39,285 bases of DNA from Stenotrophomonas_A sp035539015 (GTDB lineage Bacteria > Pseudomonadota > Gammaproteobacteria > Xanthomonadales > Xanthomonadaceae). The stretch's first letter is position 1. Each line of letters opens with the position of its first letter. A program made the position numbers and the translations under genes. The notes beneath the pieces are model-generated. The model saw only the letters and a program-made list of their open reading frames with translations. It was not told the origin of the DNA and made no database searches. The DNA lies in assembly GCA_035539015.1 (NCBI GenBank), contig DATLJF010000215.1, forward strand, positions 1-39,285. Reading direction: 5' to 3'. Shown here piece after piece: positions 24,665 through 33,014 of the stretch.

Positions 24665-25876
24665 ATGACCCGATCCAGCCTCCTCCTCGCCCTGTCCCTG
24701 CTGTGCGCCTCATGCACGCACCCGTCCGCCGCAACACGCGCAGCCCAGGCCACCGCGCCCGCCGCGACGACCCTGCGCATGGCGACCTACAACACCTCCT
24801 TGTATTCCGACCAGGCCGGCGGCCTGGTCGCCGAGCTGCAGGGCGACAGTGCGCACGCGCGCAAGATCGCCGCGGTGCTGCAGAACGCGCGCCCGGACCT
24901 GGTGCTGCTCAATGAGTTCGACTACGACCCCGCGCACCAGGCTGCCGATCTGTTCCAGCGGCGCTATCTGGAAGTGGCCCAGCCCGGCGGCGGCGAACCG
25001 CTGCGCTATCCGTATCGCTACCTGGCCGCAGTCAACACGGGCGTGCCCAGTGGGCTGGACCTGGACAACAACGGCGAAGTCGGCGGCAACGGACGCAGCC
25101 GCGGTAACGACGCCTGGGGCTACGGTTTGCACCCGGGCCAGTACGGCATGCTGGTGCTGTCGAAATATCCGATCGACGAAGCCGCCGTCCGCAGCTTCCG
25201 CCTGTTGAAGTGGAGTGCGATGCCCGGCGCGCTGCGTCCGGTGATGCCGACCACCGGCAAGTCGTTCTACAGCGACACGACCTGGGCGCAGCTGCGGCTG
25301 TCGTCGAAATCGCACTGGGATGTGCCGGTGAACACGCCCAAGGGCGTGGTGCATATGCTGGTTTCTCATCCGACCCCGCCAGTGTTCGACGGCCCCGAAA
25401 AACGCAATGCGGCGCGCAACCATGACGAGATTCGCCTGTGGCACGACTATCTTTCAGGCGCCGCGGTGCCGTGGTTGTGCGATGACGCCGGACGCTGCGG
25501 CGGCCTGCCGGCCGACGCCCGCTTCGTCATCCTCGGCGATCTCAACAACGACCCGGTCGACGGCGAAGGCCGGCATGAGGCGATCATCGAACTGATCGAG
25601 CACCCGCGCGTGCTGCGTTATCCGACCCCGACCAGCGCCGGCGGCGAACAGGCCGCGCGCGCCTATGCCGCGCAAGGCATCGCCCACCGTGGCGCGCCGG
25701 CCCAGGTGACCGGCGACTTCGGCCCGAAGGCCGGCGCGATGCGGCTGGATTATGTGTTGCCATCGGCCGGCTTCGGCTACGTCGCCAGCGGCGTGTTCTG
25801 GCCGGCAACCGGCGATGCGCATGCGGCGATCGCCGATGGCAGCGACCACCACCTTGTCTGGGTGGATGTGTTGTAG
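24665..25876 (+). CDS. Endonuclease/exonuclease/phosphatase-family protein, probable lipoprotein or secreted
   Basis: 403 residues from ATG 24665. The N-terminal MTRSSLLLALSLLCASC suggests a lipoprotein signal with Cys17. The EEP fold is seen in LRMATYNTSLYSD, ARPDLVLLNEFDY (metal-binding Glu), RFVILGDLNNDPVDG (Asp, Asn) and ADGSDHHLVWVDVL (terminal Asp-His). Substrate could be DNA, RNA or a phosphoester. The reading frame is open upstream into bpt but has no good start there. Its TAG stop lies inside the GTAGGAG end of a REP element. Confidence 0.88.
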   Translation: MTRSSLLLALSLLCASCTHPSAATRAAQATAPAATTLRMATYNTSLYSDQAGGLVAELQGDSAHARKIAAVLQNARPDLVLLNEFDYDPAHQAADLFQRRYLEVAQPGGGEPLRYPYRYLAAVNTGVPSGLDLDNNGEVGGNGRSRGNDAWGYGLHPGQYGMLVLSKYPIDEAAVRSFRLLKWSAMPGALRPVMPTTGKSFYSDTTWAQLRLSSKSHWDVPVNTPKGVVHMLVSHPTPPVFDGPEKRNAARNHDEIRLWHDYLSGAAVPWLCDDAGRCGGLPADARFVILGDLNNDPVDGEGRHEAIIELIEHPRVLRYPTPTSAGGEQAARAYAAQGIAHRGAPAQVTGDFGPKAGAMRLDYVLPSAGFGYVASGVFWPATGDAHAAIADGSDHHLVWVDVL

Positions 25877-25962
25877 GAGGGGCTTCAGCCCGGATGGCTT
25901 CCGGGCTGCGGAAAGCTGCGGCCCTCGGAAGATCTCCGCTCGCGGCTGAAGCCGCTCCTACA
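25873..25962. repeat. REP pair at the end of the endonuclease gene
   Basis: The repeat core occurs forward at 25873-25893 (GTAGGAGGGGCTTCAGCCC) and reversed at 25941-25962 (CGCGGCTGAAGCCGCTCCTA), with 47 bases between. The second copy is the GCGGC variant. The pair sits between two convergent genes and the first copy supplies the TAG stop codon (25874-25876) of the upstream gene. Confidence 0.8.
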
Positions 25963-25968
25963 GGTCGT

Positions 25969-27156
25969 TCAAGCGTCGAGGTGAATCTCGATCGCCGCGG
26001 CTGCCTCGCGCGCCAATTGCCGCGCGGCGTCGATACTGTCCGCGCGCGCCAGGGTCACGCCGACCCGGCGGTGGCCGTGCACGCTGGGCTTGCCGAACAG
26101 GCGCAGCGCGGTGCCCGGCTGGGCCAGGGCGGCATCGACGTGCTCGAAGCGCGGTACGCCTTCGCCATGCGCCAGCAATGCACATGACGCCGACGGGCCG
26201 AGCTGGCGGATGGTCGGGATCGGCAGGCCCAGGATCGCGCGCGCGTGCAACGCGAATTCGCTCAGCTCCTGCGAAGCCAGCGTCACCAGGCCGGTGTCGT
26301 GCGGACGCGGCGAGACTTCGCTGAACCAGACTTCGTCGCCCTTGACGAACAGCTCGACCCCGAACAGGCCCCAGCCGCCGAGGTCGTCGGTGATCGCCCG
26401 TGCGATCTCCTGCGCGCGCTGCAGTGCCAGCGCCGACATCGGCTGCGGCTGCCAGCTTTCGCGGTAGTCGCCGTCCTGCTGCCAATGGCCGATCGGGTCG
26501 CAGAACGCGGTGCCCTGTGCATGGCGCACGGTGAGCAAGGTGATCTCGTAGTCGAAGTCGATGAAGCCTTCGACGATGCAGCGCCCGGCGCCGGCACGGC
26601 CACCGGTCTGCGCGTATTCCCAGGCCGCATCCACTTCGCCGGCCTGCCGCAGCGTGCTCTGGCCCTTGCCCGAGGACGACATCACCGGCTTGACCACACA
26701 TGGCAGGCCGATGGCCTCGACTGCAGCCAGGTACTCCTCATGGGTGTCGACGAAGCGATAGGGCGAGGTCGGCAAGCCGAGCGCTTCGGCAGCCAGGCGG
26801 CGGATGCCCTCGCGGTCCATGGTCAAGCGCGCCGCGCGCGCGGTCGGGATCACGCGCTGGCCGTGGGCCTGCTCCAGCTGCACCAGGGTCTCGGTATGGA
26901 TGGCCTCGATCTCCGGCACGACCAGGTGCGGCCGCTCCTCGGCGATCAACGCGCGCAGCGCCATGGGGTCGAGCATGTCCAGCACGTGCGCGCGGTGCGC
27001 CACCTGCATGGCAGGGGCGTCGGCGTAGCGGTCGGCGGCGATCACTTCAACGCCGAAGCGCTGCAGCTCGATGGCCACTTCCTTGCCGAGCTCGCCCGCC
27101 CCCAGCAGCAGGACGCGGGTGGCGGACGGCGACTGCGGCGTACCGAGGGTGGTCAT
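25969..27156 (-). CDS. purT: Formate-dependent phosphoribosylglycinamide formyltransferase
   Basis: 395 residues, the ATP-grasp enzyme that uses formate and ATP to formylate GAR in purine synthesis, replacing folate-dependent PurN. Signatures include VLLLGAGELGKEVAIELQRFGVEVIAADRYADAPA, KPVMSSSGKGQS (ATP loop), FGVELFVKGDEVWFSEVSPRPHDTG and RLFGKPSVHGHRRVGV. Length matches the family. On the minus strand a -10-like TAGAAT lies about 30 bases upstream (complement of 27187-27192). Confidence 0.97.
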   Translation of the reverse strand: MTTLGTPQSPSATRVLLLGAGELGKEVAIELQRFGVEVIAADRYADAPAMQVAHRAHVLDMLDPMALRALIAEERPHLVVPEIEAIHTETLVQLEQAHGQRVIPTARAARLTMDREGIRRLAAEALGLPTSPYRFVDTHEEYLAAVEAIGLPCVVKPVMSSSGKGQSTLRQAGEVDAAWEYAQTGGRAGAGRCIVEGFIDFDYEITLLTVRHAQGTAFCDPIGHWQQDGDYRESWQPQPMSALALQRAQEIARAITDDLGGWGLFGVELFVKGDEVWFSEVSPRPHDTGLVTLASQELSEFALHARAILGLPIPTIRQLGPSASCALLAHGEGVPRFEHVDAALAQPGTALRLFGKPSVHGHRRVGVTLARADSIDAARQLAREAAAAIEIHLDA

Positions 27157-27233
27157 GACGGCTCCAGCGGGGTTTTGGGGGCGCCAATTCTAACGACTGG
27201 CAGCCACGACCTGCCCGGTCGGGCACTTGCAGG

Positions 27234-27252
27234 TTGATATCAATTTGATATC
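27234..27252. promoter_or_regulatory. Tandem TTGATATC operator of the SPFH-Arc operon
   Basis: TTGATATC occurs at 27234-27241 and again at 27245-27252, 11 bases apart (one helical turn), and together they contain the perfect palindrome GATATCAATTTGATATC (27236-27252). The site overlaps a candidate promoter, TTGCAG (27227-27232), 16 bases, TATCTT (27249-27254). The second gene of the operon encodes an Arc-like repressor, so autoregulation is the natural inference. Confidence 0.65.
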
Positions 27253-27281
27253 TTCTTCCAACGACCCAAGGAAGCCCCGCC

Positions 27282-28148
27282 ATGAAAGAGCAGCCCCTGC
27301 GTTCCCTCCCCGGCATCCCGCTGATCCTCGCGATCGCCGTGGTTTTCCTGCTCTGCGCCGGTCTGTTCGTCGCCGGTGCCAGCTCCCGCCTGCCGGCCTG
27401 GACGATGGTGCCGACGGTGATCGCCTGCGCCACCGGCATCTTCCTGCTGGCCGGGCTGTACATGCTCGAACCGAACCAGGCCGCGGTGCTCAGCCTGTTC
27501 GGCAAATACACCGGCACGGTCAAGGACAGCGGCCTGCGCTGGAACAACCCGTTCCTGAGCAAGAAGAAGATCAGCCAGCGCGTGCGCAACTTCGAAAGCG
27601 GCCGGCTCAAGGTCAACGAACTCGACGGCAGCCCGATCGAGATCGCCGCGGTCATCGTCTGGCAGGTGGTCGACGCATCCGAGGCGGTCTACAACGTGGA
27701 CGATTACGAAAGCTTCGTGCATATCCAGTCCGAGTCGGCGCTGCGCGCGATGGCCACCAGCTATCCCTACGACCAGCATGAAGAAGGCCAATTCGCGCTG
27801 CGCAGCCATGCCAGCGAAATTTCCCAGCACCTGAAGGACGAGTTGGCCGAGCGCCTGGCCGATGCCGGTGTGCAGATCATCGATGCGCGCATCAGCCACC
27901 TGGCCTACGCCCCGGAAATCGCCCAGGCGATGTTGCAGCGCCAGCAGGCCAACGCGGTGATCGCCGCGCGCACGCGGATCGTCGCCGGCGCGGTCGGCAT
28001 GGTCGAAATGGCACTGCACGAACTGCAGAAGAGCGGCGTGGTGGTGCTGGACGAAGAGCGCAAGGCGCAGATGGTCGGCAACTTGCTCACCGTCCTGTGC
28101 TCGGATCGCGGCACCCAGCCGGTGGTCAACACCGGTTCGTTGTACTGA
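27282..28148 (+). CDS. SPFH (band 7/prohibitin-like) membrane protein
   Basis: 288 residues. Two N-terminal membrane helices (about 12-32 and 41-61) precede a band 7 domain starting LEPNQAAVLSLFGKYTGTVKDSGLRWNNPF and containing GSPIEIAAVIVWQVVDASEAVYNVDDYESFVHIQSESALR. The helical part ends in QRQQANAVIAARTRIVAGAV. Members of this family build membrane microdomain scaffolds. It carries GGAAG-type sequence before the ATG and overlaps the next gene by one base (TGATG), so the pair is co-expressed. Confidence 0.92.
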   Translation: MKEQPLRSLPGIPLILAIAVVFLLCAGLFVAGASSRLPAWTMVPTVIACATGIFLLAGLYMLEPNQAAVLSLFGKYTGTVKDSGLRWNNPFLSKKKISQRVRNFESGRLKVNELDGSPIEIAAVIVWQVVDASEAVYNVDDYESFVHIQSESALRAMATSYPYDQHEEGQFALRSHASEISQHLKDELAERLADAGVQIIDARISHLAYAPEIAQAMLQRQQANAVIAARTRIVAGAVGMVEMALHELQKSGVVVLDEERKAQMVGNLLTVLCSDRGTQPVVNTGSLY

Positions 28149-28330
28149 TGAGCGAGAAAAAAGCCTATCCGCTGCGCATCAACGCCGACGTACTGGCGGC
28201 GGCGCAGCGGTGGGCGGACGACGACCTGCGCAGCCTCAACGCGCAGATCGAATACGTGCTGCGCGAAGCCCTGCGCAAGGCCGGCCGGCTACCCAAGCCG
28301 AAGCCGGCCGACGCTGCGCCCGAGTCGTGA
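28148..28330 (+). CDS. Arc-like ribbon-helix-helix DNA-binding protein
   Basis: 60 residues. YPLRINADVLAAAQRWADDDLRSLNAQIEYVLREALRKAG matches the Arc/MetJ ribbon-helix-helix fold: a short beta strand (PLRIN) for DNA contacts, then two helices. The C-terminus is a Lys/Pro/Ala tail. The start codon overlaps the stop of the SPFH gene. As Arc-type repressors bind palindromes in pairs, it probably represses its own operon through the TTGATATC site at 27234-27252. Confidence 0.85.
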   Translation: MSEKKAYPLRINADVLAAAQRWADDDLRSLNAQIEYVLREALRKAGRLPKPKPADAAPES

Positions 28331-28366
28331 TGGCACGCCGCACCGGCCACCTGCAGGAGCCAAGCC

Positions 28367-28954
28367 ATGCCAACTGAAGCCACCGCTACCTCGCACATCG
28401 AACTGGCCGCCATGAGCGCGCGCACGCTGTGGTTGAGCGCGTTGTTACTGGTGGGATTGCCGGGCGTCGTCACCGCCTGTGTCGATGCCGGCCAGCGTAG
28501 CGGCCATGGCGTGCCACCGCAGGCCCTGCTGGCGCCGGCCGTGTGCGCGCTGGTATGGGTGATCCTGGCGCTGGCCGCACGCCGGCGGCGGGTCACGCTC
28601 ACCGCCGGCGTACTGAGCGTACGCAGCACCTTCTATCGCCGCGACGTGTCGCTGCAAGCACTGGACCTGGAGCATGCGCGCGTGTTCGACCGCGAAGAGC
28701 GGCTGGAACTGCGCCCGGCGCGCAAGCGCAATGCCGTCGGCCTGCCCGGCTTCCAGAGCGGCCACTTCGTCCTGCGCACTGGCCAACGTGCGTTCGTCGC
28801 CGTGGCCAGCGGGCGCTGGCGCCTGTGGTTGCCCTGCCGCGACGGCGGCGGCCTGCTGCTGGAGCCGCAGGACCCGCGTGCCCTGCTCGCCCTGTTGCGC
28901 ACCCAGGCCACCGCGCCTGCGCAACGTGTGGCCGCCCTCGCCGGCAACCGCTAA
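28367..28954 (+). CDS. Membrane protein with two N-terminal helices, PH-like domain possible
   Basis: 195 residues. Helices lie at about 20-37 and 54-70, followed by a basic cluster (RRRR) and a beta-rich cytoplasmic part (RVTLTAGVLSVRSTFYRRDVSLQALDLEHARVF ... ELRPARKRNAVGLPGFQSGHFVL) that resembles bacterial PH-like domains. It lies 36 bases downstream of the Arc-like gene and may belong to the same operon. The function is unknown. Confidence 0.7.
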   Translation: MPTEATATSHIELAAMSARTLWLSALLLVGLPGVVTACVDAGQRSGHGVPPQALLAPAVCALVWVILALAARRRRVTLTAGVLSVRSTFYRRDVSLQALDLEHARVFDREERLELRPARKRNAVGLPGFQSGHFVLRTGQRAFVAVASGRWRLWLPCRDGGGLLLEPQDPRALLALLRTQATAPAQRVAALAGNR

Positions 28955-28964
28955 GCTGCGGCCC

Positions 28965-29759
28965 ATGCTTTCGGCGCCGCGCCACCTGCTCAATAGCGAA
29001 TCGATCGAACTGTGGCCGGCGCACCTGCTGCGCGCGCGCGGCAACCACGATGCACGCGTCCTCGCCCAGGCCGATTGGCTGTTGCGGCGCAAGCGCGATG
29101 GCCGCTACCTGGCCGCGCGCCTGCCAGGCGGCTTGATGCCGCTGGTGACACGGTTCTGGCGCGAACCCGGCGTGGCTGCCGCGCTGGAGGCGCTTGCCGG
29201 CCATGAAGCGCAGCCGCAGCGCGCGCCCGTGGCGCAGCCGTTGCACGGCCTGCAGGAACGCCTGGCCCTACTCGGGCTGGACGCGGACGACTACAGCGCG
29301 CGCACCGGACTGGCGCTGGTCGCCGAGCCCACCTGCCTGCTCCTGGCTGGACGCGATCGCTATGGCCGCGCGCTCTGGCTGGGCCGCCACGCAGGTCGCC
29401 AATGGCAACGCATGCGCGCCGCCGCGGCCGCCGACGGCGTGGCAATGGACGCGATCTCCGGCTACCGCAGCCACGATTACCAACTTGGCATCTTCGAGCG
29501 GAAGTTCGCGCGCGGGCAGACCTTGGCGCAGGTGCTCGAGGTCAACGCCGCGCCCGGCTACAGCGAACACCATGGGGGCCAGGCGCTGGATATCGGCGCA
29601 CCGGGCGAGCCACCGGCTGAAGCCTCCTTCGAGCGCACACCGGCCTTCGCCTGGCTACAGCAGCATGCCGGCCGCTTCGGCTTCCACATGAGCTATCCGC
29701 GCGACAACCCGCACGGGATCGTCTACGAGCCCTGGCACTGGCGCTATCACGCGCAGTAG
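28965..29759 (+). CDS. D-alanyl-D-alanine carboxypeptidase, VanY/LdcB family (M15B)
   Basis: 264 residues from ATG 28965, 10 bases after the previous stop. The zinc site is complete: SGYRSHDYQ (165-173), then SEHHGGQALD (200-209, with His202 and Asp209) and EPWHWRY (255-261, with Glu255 and His258). Such enzymes trim D-Ala from peptidoglycan stem peptides. No signal peptide is evident, and the first 110 residues are an unrecognised domain, so export is unclear. Frames extending upstream into the previous gene are shadows. Confidence 0.88.
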   Translation: MLSAPRHLLNSESIELWPAHLLRARGNHDARVLAQADWLLRRKRDGRYLAARLPGGLMPLVTRFWREPGVAAALEALAGHEAQPQRAPVAQPLHGLQERLALLGLDADDYSARTGLALVAEPTCLLLAGRDRYGRALWLGRHAGRQWQRMRAAAAADGVAMDAISGYRSHDYQLGIFERKFARGQTLAQVLEVNAAPGYSEHHGGQALDIGAPGEPPAEASFERTPAFAWLQQHAGRFGFHMSYPRDNPHGIVYEPWHWRYHAQ

Positions 29760-29765
29760 CTGCGG

Positions 29766-30440
29766 CTACTCCTGCGAGCGCGGGGTCGGCTTGCTGGTGT
29801 CGGCAGCGAAGTCTGCGATCCGCCACAGGTACAGGCCGGCATAGGTCCGGTACGGGCCCCAGCGCTCGCCACGCGCGGCCAGTTCCTTCGCCGTCGGCAT
29901 CGCTTCGAGCGTGTCCACGCGCTGCGCACCCTTGCGCACGCCGAGGTCGTCCACCGGCAACACGTCGGGCCGGCCGAGCCGGAACATCAGCATCATTTCC
30001 ACGGTCCAGCGGCCGATACCGCGGATCGGCGTCAGTGCGGCCACGATCTCGTCGTGGTGCAGGGTCGACATCTGCCGCAGCGTGGGGATCTCGCCGGCGG
30101 CCTCGCGCCGTGCCAGGTCGCGCAGTGCCAGCGCCTTGTTTCCGGAGACACCGCACGCGCGCAGCGCCGCGTCGTCGATCCGCGACAAGGTGTCGGCATG
30201 CAGGCGCTTGCTGCCGATCGCCGCTTCCACCCGTCCGACGATCGTCGAGGCCGCCTTGCCACTGAGCTGCTGGAACAGGATCGCCCGTGCCAGCGCGTCC
30301 ACCGGGTCGAACGACTTGCGCCAGCCCGGCTGTGCCTCCAGCGGGCCGATCCGCTTCATCCAGGTCGCCAGGCGCCGGTCGCGCCGGCGCAGGTGTTCGT
30401 AGGCCGCCTCGACGTTGAAGCCACGCGCGTGCCGGGGCAT
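29766..30440 (-). CDS. DNA-3-methyladenine glycosylase, AlkA-like HhH-GPD
   Basis: 224 residues. A base-excision repair glycosylase for alkylated purines. The helix-hairpin-helix is LTPIRGIGRWTVEMML (136-151), followed by the catalytic Asp in LPVDDLGVRKG (Asp164/165). AILFQQLSGKAASTIVGR is typical of the first helical domain. It lacks AlkA's extra N-terminal beta domain, as in the short MAG-type enzymes. It is convergent with the carboxypeptidase gene and ends one base before the next start region on its own strand. Confidence 0.92.
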   Translation of the reverse strand: MPRHARGFNVEAAYEHLRRRDRRLATWMKRIGPLEAQPGWRKSFDPVDALARAILFQQLSGKAASTIVGRVEAAIGSKRLHADTLSRIDDAALRACGVSGNKALALRDLARREAAGEIPTLRQMSTLHHDEIVAALTPIRGIGRWTVEMMLMFRLGRPDVLPVDDLGVRKGAQRVDTLEAMPTAKELAARGERWGPYRTYAGLYLWRIADFAADTSKPTPRSQE

Positions 30441-30441
30441 C

Positions 30442-30816
30442 TCAGCGCCTCAGGGCCTGCACTGCGAGCACCACCCAGCCGAGCATCAGCAACGTGCCGC
30501 CGACCGGCGCGGCCGCCGTCGACCCGCCCGCCAGCACACTGCCGGCCAGGCTGCCGGAGAACAACAACGTACCGAGCAGCAGCAGGCCCAGCCCGCCCCT
30601 GCCCAGCCAGCGCTCGCCCACGCTGGCGCCCAGGGCGGCCAGCACCGCGCCGTGACCGAATGCGTAGAAGGCCGCGGTCTGCAGCCGGGCCTGCGCTACT
30701 GGATCGGCCAGGCCATGCGAGGCATAGGCGGACAGGGCGATCGAGACTGCGGCCAGCAAAGCACCGAAACAGGCGAAAAAGGAGGGTTTGCGGGCACGGC
30801 GATCGTGGAAACGCAT
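30442..30816 (-). CDS. DUF423 membrane protein
   Basis: 124 residues from ATG 30816 (MRFHDRRARKPSFF). Four hydrophobic segments and the pattern SAYASHGL ... RLQTAAFYAFGHGAVLAALG are typical of DUF423 (YgdD-like) inner-membrane proteins. The function is unknown. It is immediately upstream of the glycosylase gene with a one-base gap, so the two are likely co-transcribed. Confidence 0.88.
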   Translation of the reverse strand: MRFHDRRARKPSFFACFGALLAAVSIALSAYASHGLADPVAQARLQTAAFYAFGHGAVLAALGASVGERWLGRGGLGLLLLGTLLFSGSLAGSVLAGGSTAAAPVGGTLLMLGWVVLAVQALRR

Positions 30817-30853
30817 CGTCAATCCAGGGGGGTGCATCCGCGCAATGTGCCAT

Positions 30854-30886
30854 AAAAAAAACGCGCCGCATGTTGCGGCGCGTTTT
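30854..30886. terminator. Bidirectional terminator after the SRPBCC gene
   Basis: AAAACGCGCCGCA / TGCGGCGCGTTTT arms with a TGT loop, with eight A residues on the left that read as a T-tract on the minus strand. It terminates the gene at 30923-32101 and separates it from the DUF423 gene. Confidence 0.9.
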
Positions 30887-30922
30887 CTGGTCTTCCGGGG
30901 AGCGCCTGGTGGCGCTTCCGGA

Positions 30923-32101
30923 TTACTTGATCGCCCAGTAGATGTCGAAGTTGCCATCCAGCGAGAACGACTTGTCCACGCCCGACTTCCACGACTCATA
31001 CGGACGGTCGGTCACTTCATAGCCGCTGGTGACGGCCCAGGCGCGCAGCGAGCTGCGAGCTACGTCCAGGCCCGCCATGTGGCCGGTGTAGTTGGCGAAC
31101 GCGGCACGATGGGCTTCGGTACGCACGTAGGTCACCGGCGCGCCACCGGAGATGGTCACCTTCAGCGGCTCGCCACTGGCGGCCACCGGGGTGGCGTCGG
31201 CCACCGGTGCAGCTGCGGCGTCGGCCCCTTCCTTGGCGGCGTCCTTGTTGGCCTCATCCGGCTTCGGCGCGGCACCCGCGCGCTTGCGCACCGGCTGGAC
31301 GACGTCGAAGGCGTACTTGTCGCTGGCGAAGTCGGTGGTGACGATGCGTACCGGACCGGCAGGCTCCAGGTTGTTGGCGTCCATGACGCGCTTGATCCAC
31401 TCCTGGTTGTCCTTGATCGACTTCTTGATCGTGTCGTTGTCACGGTCAATGTTGCCGGCGTTGACTACCAGCAGGTCCTCGGCCGGAAGCTCGGCGATCT
31501 TGAGGTCGCGCAGGGTCAGGTTGCCGTCGGCATCGGCGGCGCGGTAGTCCAGGTTCGGCACGGTGGCGAGCACGTTGGCCAGGCGCGACAGGCCCAGCTT
31601 CAGGTCGTCGCCGACGTGGCGGCTGACATACAGGCCGGCGTAGCGACCAAACAGGTTCCAGCCGTACTTGACGGAGTAGTCCTGGGTGATCTTGACGTTG
31701 CGGTTGTTCTTGCCGGTCGGGGCCAGCGTGAACGAGGTCTGCTTGTCGGTGCCCTTGGTCGGGTCCTCGATGGCGATCTCGACGCGCTCGTTCTTGGCGG
31801 TATCGGTGATCACCCAGCTGCCTTCGCCGATATAGCCTTCCTTGGAGGCGTAATCGATACGCGCGCCCTTGCCCTCGTCCGGACCGGAGCGCTTCAGCTC
31901 GATCTTGGGATCGCGCAGGACCAGCGGGTTCCAATCCTTGAAGCGGCGGAAACTGTTCACCGTGTCATACACGATGGTCATCTTGCGGTTGGTCTCAACG
32001 CTCTCGGACATGTGTCGTTCCGAGGGCAGCACCAGGCCCACCACAACGAACAGGCCAGCCACGATCCCCAAGGCGATCAGGAACTCGATAATACGGGTCA
32101 T
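30923..32101 (-). CDS. SRPBCC (polyketide cyclase-like) membrane-anchored protein
   Basis: 392 residues. One N-terminal membrane helix (IIEFLIALGIVAGLFVVVGLV, 4-24) precedes an SRPBCC-type domain (ETNRKMTIVYDTVNSFRRFKDWNPLVLRDP ... GEGSWVITDT). A second region (about 195-290) and an Ala/Asp/Pro-rich linker (GAAPKPDEANKDAAKEGADAA) lead to a C-terminal domain ending DKSFSLDGNFDIYWAIK. The ligand is unknown. A promoter and a strong terminator frame it as a single-gene unit. Codon use is less extreme in GC than its neighbours. Confidence 0.8.
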   Translation of the reverse strand: MTRIIEFLIALGIVAGLFVVVGLVLPSERHMSESVETNRKMTIVYDTVNSFRRFKDWNPLVLRDPKIELKRSGPDEGKGARIDYASKEGYIGEGSWVITDTAKNERVEIAIEDPTKGTDKQTSFTLAPTGKNNRNVKITQDYSVKYGWNLFGRYAGLYVSRHVGDDLKLGLSRLANVLATVPNLDYRAADADGNLTLRDLKIAELPAEDLLVVNAGNIDRDNDTIKKSIKDNQEWIKRVMDANNLEPAGPVRIVTTDFASDKYAFDVVQPVRKRAGAAPKPDEANKDAAKEGADAAAAPVADATPVAASGEPLKVTISGGAPVTYVRTEAHRAAFANYTGHMAGLDVARSSLRAWAVTSGYEVTDRPYESWKSGVDKSFSLDGNFDIYWAIK

Positions 32102-32154
32102 TCAGCAGTCTCCGGGGCCGATCCCACGGCCGGGTTGATTGAAGCGAAGCGCCC

Positions 32155-32183
32155 ATCCTAGCAGGCTTCGTGGCCAATGTTCA
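32155..32183 (-). promoter_or_regulatory. Candidate promoter of the SRPBCC gene
   Basis: On the minus strand TGAACA (complement of 32178-32183), 17 bases, and TAGGAT (complement of 32155-32160). The leader would be about 47 bases. The rest of the 271-base gap to 32372 shows only a GC-rich hairpin near 32340-32367 at the end of the response regulator gene. Confidence 0.45.
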
Positions 32184-32372
32184 GTTGCACTTCCTGGCGG
32201 TCCGCCATACCGGGCCGCACAGCCGCGACGGGCCCCGCCGACACTCGCTCGACGGCAGATTGCCAGCGGTGGACAGAATGCCGCGTCAACGCGCCGGCGT
32301 CGCCCCCGGCGCGAAAAGTCATTCAGATTTGTGGATGCGTCGCGCCGCTTCGCGCAGCGGCGCGGCGATGCC

Positions 32373-33014
32373 TCAGACCAGCTGCAATTCGAAGGCCTTC
32401 AGCACTGCGCGGGTGCGGTCGCGCACACCGAGCTTGGAGAGGATGTTGGAGACATGGTTCTTGATCGTGCCTTCGGCCACGCCCAGCGAGTTGGCGATTT
32501 CCTTGTTGGAAAAGCCGCTCGCCATCAGCCGCAGGATCTCGGTCTCGCGGTCGGTCAGCGGGTCGGGGCGGTCGAGGCTGACGAACTCGTTGCGCATGTG
32601 CTCCAGGCCGGACAACAGGCGCTGGGTCACCGCCGGCTGCACCAGCGAGCCACCATCGGCGACTGTGCGGATCGCGCCGACCAACTGTTCCAGCGAGACA
32701 TCCTTGAGCAGATAGCCCTTGGCGCCGGCCTTCAGCCCGGCCAGTACCAGCTGGTCGTCGTCGAAGGTGGTCAGGATGATGGTCGGCGGCAGGGTTCCGG
32801 CGCGCGAGAGCATCTGCAGCGCCTCCAGGCCCGACATCACCGGCATGCGCATGTCCATCAGGACCACGTCCGGGTTGATCTGCGGGATCTGCTCGACCGC
32901 CTGGCGTCCGTCGCCGGCCTCGGCCACGACCTCGATCCCGTCGTCCAGCGCCAACAGCGAGCGGATGCCCTGCCGGACCAGGGTTTGGTCGTCGACCAGA
33001 CAGACACGGATCAT
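32373..33014 (-). CDS. NarL/FixJ-family response regulator
   Basis: 213 residues. The receiver domain has DD (8-9), the phosphoacceptor Asp54 (VVLMDMRMPVMSG), Thr in ILTTFDDD and Lys in AKGYLLKD. The C-terminal LuxR-type HTH is LTDRETEILRLMASGFSNKEIANSLGVAEGTIKNHVSNILSKLGVRDRTRAV. Its start overlaps the stop of the kinase gene by one base (TGATG), so the pair is a two-component system. Its targets are unknown. Confidence 0.95.
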   Translation of the reverse strand: MIRVCLVDDQTLVRQGIRSLLALDDGIEVVAEAGDGRQAVEQIPQINPDVVLMDMRMPVMSGLEALQMLSRAGTLPPTIILTTFDDDQLVLAGLKAGAKGYLLKDVSLEQLVGAIRTVADGGSLVQPAVTQRLLSGLEHMRNEFVSLDRPDPLTDRETEILRLMASGFSNKEIANSLGVAEGTIKNHVSNILSKLGVRDRTRAVLKAFELQLV

